From: Bacillota bacterium
GTDB lineage: Bacteria > Bacillota > Clostridia > Acetivibrionales > DSM-1351
Direction of reading: 5' to 3'
DNA: 22,267 nucleotides
NCBI GenBank assembly: GCA_023397905.1
Contig: JAEWSZ010000127.1
Span: forward strand, 1 to 22,267
Below, in pieces: positions 16,689-22,267 of this stretch. Under the pieces are notes generated by a model. It was not told the DNA's origin and did no database searches. It was given only the letters and a program-made list of their open reading frames with translations. How positions within the stretch are numbered: the first letter of the stretch is position 1; each line of letters begins with the position of its first letter. The translations under genes were made by a program, and so were the position numbers.

Positions 16689-18044
16689 TTACGGAAGATA
16701 AGCCCCCTCTTCTCTTAATCTGTTTCTCAGTACGGAAGTATCAATATTATGTACATTTGAACCGGGCTGCTTCATTGCATATACTGCAGCGATCCCGGCC
16801 GCTTCCCCCATTACCAGGCATGCCGGCATGACCCTGACACTCCCCTGTATGGACCTGTCACAGGAAATGGACCTTCCCGCAACCAGTACATTGTTCAAGC
16901 CTTTTGGAGTCAGGCAGCGGTATGGTATTCCGTGGGATTCGCCCTTCTCATAGCGGGCGCAGCGTTTTTCCCAGTCGATTTTCCCCATCTTCTCCAGGAT
17001 TACCTCATGCTCCGAATGGTGTATGTCAAGATAATAGCTGTTTCTTCCTATCTCATCTTCAAAGGATGCCCTGTTCATATAATCGGTTTCTGTGAGTATA
17101 TAGTCGCCCAGGACCCTTCTCGTCTCCCTTATTCCCATAAGCGTACCTGTAGAGGCCAGTAAAGCATTGCCGAAGGCTTTCGGCTGGTATTTCGCCAGAG
17201 CCTCTCTGAACTGCGCCGCAATTTTTCTGCCTGTAATCAAAGCTTCTGTGACACTGAAGGGGTCCGTATTGTCAACATCCCAGAGATGTCCGGCGTTAAA
17301 ACTTATCAGACCCGGCCCCACCTGTTGGTTGCAGCAGTGCTTATCCTTGATCAGCGGGTATTCTCCGGAATCAAGTATCTTATATATGGGGCTGTTCTCA
17401 TTTGATGCGTGAAGCCTTTGTCCGTATTGGTACGCATAGTCGTCTACATTGCTGAGCAGAAAGCACATGGTGGCAGGCTGCAGCTCTCCTGTCTCAGTAT
17501 CTCCCTTTATATACTCCGCGCCTGCCCATGCAGCCAGATCGGCATCTCCGGTGCAATCCACATAAACCTTTGCCCTGTATGCCGTAAGTCCGGACTTATT
17601 GGTGACTATTACTCCTGTTACGGTTCCTCCGCCGTCGGTTTCCACACAACTCAGTACCGTATTAAACAGTATCTTTGCTCCTGAACCCGTAACCATATCG
17701 TCATATACCCTTTTCAGGTATTCGGCGTCGATGGGAACCCAGTGCAGTTCCTCTTTTCCTACATGAGGAAGGCCTTTTTTGCATTCTTCAAGCACCTTGT
17801 GCGCAATACCGCCGTATACTACCTTTTCCTTATCCCAGAAAGGCGCCCAGGACGGTACCAGTCCTGCCGTCCCCATTCCGCCCAGGCAGCCCGTCGATTC
17901 AATCAGCAGAGTCCTGGCCCCTTCCCTGGCCGCGGCAATAGCGGCTGCACAACCCGCCGGGCCTCCTCCCGCAACAATCACCTCATATGTGTCGTCTAAC
18001 GGAATGCTTTTCTCTTTCAACTTATACTGCGTTTTTGTATCCAT
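16689..18044 (-). CDS. FAD-dependent oxidoreductase
   Basis: A 451-residue flavoprotein of the FAD_oxidored (Pfam 12831-like) group. The N-terminal Rossmann motif is VIVAGGGPAGCAAAIAA (23-39) with an acidic Glu49 closing the ADP-ribose site; CLGGMGTAG (53-61) and, at the C-terminus, VLVAGRSIS (386-394) and GEAAGIAA (413-420) complete the FAD fold. No signal peptide, so it is cytoplasmic. I chose the ATG at 18044 because GGAGG lies six bases before it; the longer frame adds 17 residues without such a site. It is divergent from a PocR-AraC regulator. Members are frequent in sugar-degradation loci of Firmicutes and Bacteroidota, but the substrate is generally unknown. Confidence 0.9.
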   Translation of the reverse strand: MDTKTQYKLKEKSIPLDDTYEVIVAGGGPAGCAAAIAAAREGARTLLIESTGCLGGMGTAGLVPSWAPFWDKEKVVYGGIAHKVLEECKKGLPHVGKEELHWVPIDAEYLKRVYDDMVTGSGAKILFNTVLSCVETDGGGTVTGVIVTNKSGLTAYRAKVYVDCTGDADLAAWAGAEYIKGDTETGELQPATMCFLLSNVDDYAYQYGQRLHASNENSPIYKILDSGEYPLIKDKHCCNQQVGPGLISFNAGHLWDVDNTDPFSVTEALITGRKIAAQFREALAKYQPKAFGNALLASTGTLMGIRETRRVLGDYILTETDYMNRASFEDEIGRNSYYLDIHHSEHEVILEKMGKIDWEKRCARYEKGESHGIPYRCLTPKGLNNVLVAGRSISCDRSIQGSVRVMPACLVMGEAAGIAAVYAMKQPGSNVHNIDTSVLRNRLREEGAYLP

Positions 18045-18169
18045 ATGTATCCTCCCTGTCAGCTTCTGATTTGCTGTCCTTGTTTCTATACACATTTTAT
18101 TCTTTATGTTTTATTGTATCTTGCACTATATGGATATTTTCATTGAACAATATTGATATATCGCTTCTT

Positions 18170-18198
18170 TTGAAATACAATGAGGATATACTTTTAAT
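18170..18198 (+). promoter_or_regulatory. Promoter of the PocR-AraC regulator
   Basis: TTGAAA (18170-18175), 17 bp, TTTAAT (18193-18198), about 73 bases before the ATG at 18272. The divergent oxidoreductase has no comparably good promoter in this 227-bp gap, which suits control by the adjacent activator. Confidence 0.5.
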
Positions 18199-18271
18199 TT
18201 CCAAAGCTGATTTGGGTGCGGGATAAATATCATTAAACTTTTGTGAGCCGGAAAGGCTAAGGGTACTTATT

Positions 18272-19189
18272 ATGAAAAGCGTTGAGGGATATCCCCTGCT
18301 GGAACAAATGATGAAGCTTATGTCATCGGGCAAAAACTTTCATATCTGCATTCACGATACTTCGGGGATCCTGCATAACAACCCTTATCTTGCCATGTCT
18401 CCCACCGGTTATTCACATAACCATCCTTTTTGTACAACGGCTAAACTCACCTCCAGAGGCTTTAAAAACTGTCTGCGCTGCAAGGCTCTTTCTCTGAAAA
18501 TGGCTTTGAATTCCAGAGAGCCCTTTATCGGTCAGTGCTATCTGGGACAGACCGAAATCATAAAACCGGTTTATGTGAATGACAGACTGGCTTGTGTAAT
18601 CTACCTCGGAAATCTTTTGGACAAAAAGCAAAGGGAAGCAGTAATTAAAAAAATAAAAAGGAACGCACCCAGAACCGGTGTGCTTCCCCGGAAGCTGTTG
18701 AAGGAATTGGAAGCCACCCATGAATTTGATATGGAAGAAACGGACGTGTATTTTGAAATACTTGAACTTATCAATAATTTTATTATTCTCATAAACGCGC
18801 AATATCAAAAGCCAATTATCAGGGAAAGCGACACTGCGCCAATATTCCGCGGAAATATCCATTCAGCAGTCAGGACTGTTATGGACTATGTGTCAATACA
18901 TTACAATCTGGATATCCAGCTGGAGCAACTGGCCAAAATATGCTTTCTGAATCCCGAATATTTATCAAAGCTTTTTAAGAAGGAAACAGGCTCAAGCCTT
19001 GTTGACTATATAAACTTTATACGCATGGAGCGGGCAAAGGATTCCCTGATCATGACGAACGATGAAATAGTAAATATCGCCCTCCAGGCCGGATTTAACA
19101 GCAGCAGCTATTTCTGCAGGGTGTTTAAAAGAAGCACTGGGCTTTCACCCACAGGTTTCCGGAGGCAAAACAGAAATATAGGGCAGTAG
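18272..19189 (+). CDS. AraC-family regulator with PocR sensory domain
   Basis: A 305-residue protein. Residues about 8-170 match the PocR ligand-binding domain, with its cysteine pattern C54, C67, C70, C89 (PFC, NCLRC, GQCYLG) and IIKPVYV following. Residues about 195-300 form the AraC DNA-binding domain (LEQLAKICFLNPEYLSKLF; IVNIALQAGFNSSSYFCRVF). AAGGG precedes the ATG. PocR domains are known to sense small compounds such as 1,2-propanediol, and some have become sugar or metabolite sensors. Divergence from the FAD oxidoreductase suggests it controls that gene. Its stop is 35 bp from the convergent methyltransferase stop. Confidence 0.93.
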   Translation: MKSVEGYPLLEQMMKLMSSGKNFHICIHDTSGILHNNPYLAMSPTGYSHNHPFCTTAKLTSRGFKNCLRCKALSLKMALNSREPFIGQCYLGQTEIIKPVYVNDRLACVIYLGNLLDKKQREAVIKKIKRNAPRTGVLPRKLLKELEATHEFDMEETDVYFEILELINNFIILINAQYQKPIIRESDTAPIFRGNIHSAVRTVMDYVSIHYNLDIQLEQLAKICFLNPEYLSKLFKKETGSSLVDYINFIRMERAKDSLIMTNDEIVNIALQAGFNSSSYFCRVFKRSTGLSPTGFRRQNRNIGQ

Positions 19190-19224
19190 AGGTGTTTTAT
19201 TTACGACCATGTTCGTCTTGAAGC

Positions 19225-19827
19225 TTACTTTTGTGAATCAAGAATAAACATAGATGCATCATGTCCCATGAATATTTTACTTCCGGTATAAAAAGTTTTG
19301 GATTGAATATCTCTGTAACCTATTTTAGTCATAATGTCGGTTAACTCTATTTGATCAAATCCGTTATGAACCATATCTGAAACTATTTCTTCATTTTTAT
19401 TAAAATCTACGATTAGTAAATGCCCTCCTGCATTCAGAACATCGTATAATCTTGATAAAACTAACTCAACATCATTAATGTGGAGTAGAACCTGAGCCAT
19501 AAAAATGTAGTCAGCATGTAAATCCGATTGACCTTCCCGCTCAAAATCGAAGCATAGTGTATCTGCATTCTGAATATTTAAGTCAGCAATTTTTAGTTTT
19601 ATTTGATTAATCATATTTTGCGAGGTATCCAGAAAAAGCATAGAATTGAAATCCTTTAACAGGTTCATTCCCACAAGACCGGTTCCGCAACCGAAATCAA
19701 TAGCATACTTATTTTTAGCGTCAACTAAATATTCCCGGACAGCCTCTGAAGATACCTTTGCAATTTGAACTCTTTCAGAAGTATCATATATATTAGCTAT
19801 CATTTCAAACTTATCGGTATTTCCCAT
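19225..19827 (-). CDS. Class I SAM-dependent methyltransferase
   Basis: A 200-residue protein of standard fold. Motif I is AIDFGCGTGLVG (42-53), the acidic residue ending strand 2 is D67 (LFLDTS), motif II-like DFEREG lies near 94, the acceptor-side motif is FMAQVLLHI (about 109-117), and LNAGGHLLIVDFNK (130-143) is motif III. GAGAGG precedes the ATG. It resembles small UbiE-like or resistance-type methyltransferases, but the substrate cannot be inferred. The sequence is more AT-rich than the sugar locus to its left, suggesting that the accessory patch begins here. Confidence 0.9.
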   Translation of the reverse strand: MGNTDKFEMIANIYDTSERVQIAKVSSEAVREYLVDAKNKYAIDFGCGTGLVGMNLLKDFNSMLFLDTSQNMINQIKLKIADLNIQNADTLCFDFEREGQSDLHADYIFMAQVLLHINDVELVLSRLYDVLNAGGHLLIVDFNKNEEIVSDMVHNGFDQIELTDIMTKIGYRDIQSKTFYTGSKIFMGHDASMFILDSQK

Positions 19828-19852
19828 TTTTACCTCTCTATGTACCTTTTCC

Positions 19853-20128
19853 TTATTTCAATAGTTTGTTTAAATCCTTATCCGGTTTTCGGACATACCT
19901 TTTTTTTAGTGCATCCAATACAACTGCGGCCTCCTGGTTATTTCTGTCCCGCAGGATATCACAAATACTCCGCTCCATATCGTATGTCCTAATGTCGTTT
20001 CCAAAAGTGGTCTGCTTGCTGCAGATGCCAGGATCAAATAATTCTTTTTTAATAGTATGGACAATCAATCCATCCCGATTTAGTTTACTTGTATTATATC
20101 CTGTTGGTACTGTTACATTTTTTTGCAC
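19853..20128 (-). pseudogene. AbiEi-like antitoxin, C-terminal fragment
   Basis: 91 residues from a GTG at 20128. The segment VTVPTGYNTSKLNRDGLIVH, then IKKELF, TTFGNDIRTYDMERSICDIL and RDRNN, matches the central part of type IV AbiEi antitoxins, which are about 200 residues with an N-terminal winged helix. That N-terminal half is missing, so the protein would lack its DNA-binding domain. The reading frame continues upstream only to the stop of the AlbA-type gene 12 bp away, which is in the same frame. No AbiEii toxin gene is present. I read it as a remnant, although a translated short protein is not excluded. It shares 49 bp with a second fragment at 21804. Confidence 0.7.
19981..20029. repeat. 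Direct repeat, copy 1 (within antitoxin fragment)
   Basis: 49 bp matching 21804-21852 at 44 positions, same orientation; all five differences are transitions. Read on the minus strand both encode GICSKQTTFGNDIR(T/A)Y, and four of the five changes are silent. The copies lie 1.8 kb apart and flank the AlbA-type gene. Confidence 0.9.
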
Positions 20129-20140
20129 GTCATAGCATAA

Positions 20141-21469
20141 TTATTTAGTCTCCACTACATAATAGCCTCCGGACTTTTTGCTGCCTCGCCGTTCAATTAA
20201 ACCTTTGCCGGTTAATTCCCGGATTTGCTTTTCTATAGTGCTAACTGGCCGATTGCCTAATAATTCCGAAGCATCTTTAGCTCTGATTCCCGGATTAGCC
20301 TTTATGATATCAAATAGTAATTTTAATCCGCCATTTAATCCACCATTTAATCCGCCATTTAATCCGCCATCCTGCCTTATTTTTAAGAATGGAAAAGCAA
20401 CTTTTATAAAATTGGGCGTGATTGTAAAGATTGAACGCTCATATTTCTTCAGAATTCTTATCACACCTGAACCCAACTGTTCCACAAGGTGCATATCTTT
20501 AAAAACCCGCATCAACTCCTTGTTCCTCGGTGCAGAATAACCGCTGAAAAATTCCTCCTCAGTCATTCCCTGAACTAAGCCACCTGCAGATGTTATTTCA
20601 ATTCTGTCTGAGAATATCTCGATTTTAGGCGGTACTTCATTTGAATAATCATTATGAACGATGGCGTTAATTACAGCTTCCCTTAAGGCTATTTTATCGA
20701 CTAGATTTTTTTCTTCTCTTTCTTTTGATGTAATTTTTGCAAGAGTACGATTTTCTATTTCCAGCTTGTCCAATACCCGTTTTGCCGCCTTTATAAGAGA
20801 GCAATATCCATATTCATTATTTTCTATCAAATCATACCTATCGTTTCCGTTATACTTTGCGACTTTAATTGATGTTCCATTGGTATCTGCAAGCAGATAT
20901 GCAGCATAATTAAATTTCCCATCCTCAGTCAGTAACTCCAAATTATCAGCAAAATGATCGTTAAGCTGAAATTCATTTTCCTCATAGAATATTTTCAGCT
21001 GTTCAAATGTAATATCCTGTTTTGGAGAATTTATTTTTCCAATAGAATTCCTCGTCCGCTTTGCAAATAAATCCTCTATCAGATTTTGCGGCATAGGTTC
21101 CGTCGAACTGCCAACGCGCATAAAACAGCCATTGGGAGACATTCCATACTTTTTTATATAATATGGCTTTTCCTGTCCGCTGGCTATGTTAATTTTTATA
21201 TAGTTCTTACCGGCATTCGTTTCACATATAACGTCAAACAGCCCTAAAGTTGACGGCAATATGTTGTTCTTCACACGGTCTTTAATCTTCAATTGAATAT
21301 CATCTGCGTTGGCGACGCCGACAACATCTCCCTGGTTGTCTATCCCAATATAAATTGTCCCACCCTCAGGATAGTTTAGAAAGCTGACAACTTCCCTTTC
21401 CAGTTTGTCGTTAAGCTCCTGCTTGAACTCAATTCTATTTGTTTCTTCTTTGATTTTAAATTCTCCCAT
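20141..21469 (-). CDS. AlbA_2 (Schlafen-type) DNA-binding protein with HATPase and winged-helix domains
   Basis: A 442-residue protein. Residues about 8-135 are an AlbA_2 domain (EFKQELN, VVSFLNYPEGGTIYIGIDN, YYIKKYGMSPNGCFMRVGSS). Residues about 255-362 hold a GHKL-like HATPase_c_4 region (LREAVINAIVHNDYSN, then EITSAGGLV and QLGSGVIRI). Next is the tandem GGLN tract (368-382) and a winged-helix domain (384-440). GAGAGG precedes the ATG. The family is annotated as transcriptional regulators or ATP-binding proteins of unknown role and is common in defence-type accessory regions. It is flanked by two decayed AbiEi-like fragments. It may be a DNA/RNA-binding regulator; its target is unknown. 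Confidence 0.9.
   Translation of the reverse strand: MGEFKIKEETNRIEFKQELNDKLEREVVSFLNYPEGGTIYIGIDNQGDVVGVANADDIQLKIKDRVKNNILPSTLGLFDVICETNAGKNYIKINIASGQEKPYYIKKYGMSPNGCFMRVGSSTEPMPQNLIEDLFAKRTRNSIGKINSPKQDITFEQLKIFYEENEFQLNDHFADNLELLTEDGKFNYAAYLLADTNGTSIKVAKYNGNDRYDLIENNEYGYCSLIKAAKRVLDKLEIENRTLAKITSKEREEKNLVDKIALREAVINAIVHNDYSNEVPPKIEIFSDRIEITSAGGLVQGMTEEEFFSGYSAPRNKELMRVFKDMHLVEQLGSGVIRILKKYERSIFTITPNFIKVAFPFLKIRQDGGLNGGLNGGLNGGLKLLFDIIKANPGIRAKDASELLGNRPVSTIEKQIRELTGKGLIERRGSKKSGGYYVVETK
20325..20370. repeat. 12-bp tandem repeat within the AlbA-type gene
   Basis: Nearly four copies of AATCCGCCATTT (one copy has A for G) encode the repeated peptide GGLN on the minus strand. The 12-bp unit keeps frame, so changes in copy number would lengthen or shorten the linker between the ATPase and winged-helix domains without breaking the gene. 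Confidence 0.95.
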
Positions 21470-21496
21470 AACAATTCCTCTCCAACGTCAACATAA

Positions 21497-21706
21497 TCAT
21501 AAATCTGAACTTCGCTCTTGTTTTGATATAATGGAGACGTCCAGCGTACTGTTGCACTGTGCCTTTTCACGCAACAGGCATTGTACGGTACTGATTCTGC
21601 CATTAAAAAAGAACCATGCACTAGAACCATTTCCTGATTGGGATCGCTCAATGGCAATTGGGATATTCTTTTTGACGCATATATAAAGTTCTTCATAACT
21701 AAACAT
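21497..21706 (-). pseudogene. Small frame resembling a primase (AEP) fragment
   Basis: 69 residues from an ATG at 21706, ending 27 bp before the AlbA-type gene. The segment IPIAIERSQSGNGSSAWFFF resembles the IP.ALERSRSGNGAHVWIFF signature that I recall from archaeo-eukaryotic-type primases of TOTE/helicase conflict systems. Residues after about 40 do not look like the family, and the rest of a primase-helicase (many hundred residues) is missing. A weak AAGGA precedes the ATG, so a translated leader protein is possible. I call it a remnant at low confidence. Confidence 0.4.
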
Positions 21707-21930
21707 TATTCAGTATCCTTGTTTTTAATCCTATTTACAATTATTAGTATATCACAGGTTCCTTCATTCTGGAATGTCCTTTTTGTCCGTGCTTGTGTCA
21801 AATCGTATGCCCTGATATCGTTTCCAAAAGTGGTCTGTTTGCTACAGATGCCGTTTCATGAGAATAGATCATTTTCTTTTTTCGAAGCTAATAGATCAGC
21901 CTCTTGTCTTCCCACTGGAAACAATACACT
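21706..21930 (-). pseudogene. Second AbiEi-like antitoxin remnant, broken by stops
   Basis: Minus-strand reading gives LFPVGRQEADLLASKKE, NDLFS, a stop codon, then NGICSKQTTFGNDIRAYD. This parallels VPTGYN...IKKELFDPGICSKQTTFGNDIRTYD of the fragment at 19853, with a short deletion and an in-frame stop. After Asp the match is lost. Its stop TAA overlaps the next ATG (TAATG). It is a decayed paralogue of the same antitoxin. The rest of this gap (21940-22000) has nothing I recognise. Confidence 0.65.
21804..21852. repeat. Direct repeat, copy 2 (within second antitoxin remnant)
   Basis: Partner of 19981-20029; same orientation, 44 of 49 bases identical. Similarity falls off quickly on both sides at DNA level, although the encoded peptides can still be aligned on the side toward higher coordinates. 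Confidence 0.9.
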
Positions 21931-21999
21931 GATTATTAGGCGAATCTGCTATTTCTAACAATAGATTGCGCTCAGATCGGACGCACATAAGTCGCACAT

Positions 22000-22041
22000 A
22001 AAAAAGTAGAGATACTTAAAAAACTAATTCAAGTATCTCTA
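22000..22041 (-). terminator. Intrinsic terminator after the glycerate kinase gene
   Basis: TAGAGATACTT (22007-22017) and AAGTATCTCTA (22031-22041) form a perfect 11-bp stem. On the minus strand a run of six T follows two bases later (22000-22005), the standard intrinsic form. It ends transcription about 80 bases after the stop of the gene at 22122. Confidence 0.85.
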
Positions 22042-22121
22042 TATTAAAGGATGTAAATATGGATATAATCTACTTACAAAGATGTATTGAAAATAATTTC
22101 AATATTCTCTGCAGTCAAAAG

Positions 22122-22267
22122 TTATTCGATCCCAGCAGCGTGAGGAATGATCAGCGCAACAGCCACATCATTCACATTTGTACCGGTGGGACCTGTCATA
22201 ATAAGTCCATTGCACTGTGAGAGTGCGTAATATGCGTTATTATCCTCCAATATGTCAGAAATTAAAA
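22122..22267 (-). CDS. Glycerate 2-kinase, MOFRL family, C-terminal end (partial)
   Basis: Only the last 48 codons are in the window. They include ALSQCNGLIMTGPTGTNVND and VAVALI, the hallmark end of the MOFRL (glycerate 2-kinase/hydroxypyruvate reductase-like) domain; GPTGTNVND is nearly invariant there. The enzyme phosphorylates D-glycerate to 2-phosphoglycerate in sugar-acid and glyoxylate use. The 5' part lies beyond the right edge. A terminator follows, so it is a separate unit from the accessory patch. Confidence 0.88.
   Translation of the reverse strand, partial: LISDILEDNNAYYALSQCNGLIMTGPTGTNVNDVAVALIIPHAAGIE

Noticed and set aside
18097..18333. Minus-strand open frame of 78 codons across the divergent gap
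   Set aside because: It overlaps the PocR-AraC start and its promoter; composition is non-protein-like and no ribosome site is evident.
20325..20370. Short regular repeats considered as a CRISPR array
   Set aside because: Unit is 12 bp, directly tandem, without spacers, and in frame within a protein gene.
21376..21696. Minus-strand open frame of 106 codons upstream of the AlbA-type gene
   Set aside because: It runs 94 bp into the AlbA-type gene in another frame and overlaps the primase-like frame, which reads better.
21982..22001. CGCACATAA repeated twice, two bases apart
   Set aside because: Too short and low in copy number to carry meaning; near a terminator A run and likely chance.

Overview
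The window looks like a chromosome segment of a plant-polysaccharide-using anaerobic Firmicute, probably class Clostridia. I base this on strong GGAGG-type ribosome sites, sigma-A-like promoters, a YesM/YesN two-component pair beside a CUT1 sugar ABC transporter, PocR- and AraC-type regulators, GH130/GH28 carbohydrate enzymes, and an AbiEi/AlbA-type accessory patch. I cannot name the species.

Layout. (1) 1-3390: TetR repressor plus a two-gene, probably heterodimeric ABC exporter on the minus strand, running off the left edge. A canonical promoter overlaps an 11+11 bp palindrome. (2) 3449-5806: a cupin/AraC regulator divergent from a long GH130 enzyme, with two inverted repeats between them. 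(3) 5819-5902: an 84-bp inverted repeat between convergent genes, looking like two abutted insertion-sequence ends. (4) 5978-16195, all minus strand: sensor kinase, response regulator, lipoprotein sugar-binding protein, two permeases, a second GH130 enzyme and a secreted beta-helix (GH28-like) enzyme. The transporter operon has a cre-like site at its start. No ABC ATPase is present, so a shared one elsewhere is presumably used. (5) 16221-16622: about 400 bp that is one imperfect palindrome along its whole length (a foldback, MITE-like element). Its left end carries an outward promoter aimed at the sensor kinase. (6) 16689-19189: an FAD-dependent oxidoreductase divergent from a PocR-domain AraC regulator. 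(7) 19225-21940: an AT-richer accessory patch with a methyltransferase, an AlbA/HATPase regulator-like protein containing a 12-bp tandem repeat, two decayed AbiEi-like antitoxin fragments flanking it as direct repeats, and a possible primase fragment. (8) 22000-22267: terminator and 3' end of a glycerate 2-kinase gene.

How they may work together (inference): the beta-helix enzyme cuts a plant glycan outside the cell; YesM/YesN senses a product and turns on the SBP-permease importer; the cytoplasmic GH130 enzymes break down imported mannoside-type oligosaccharides, probably by phosphorolysis. The FAD enzyme and its PocR regulator may handle a further sugar-derived metabolite. The exact substrate cannot be read from the sequence.
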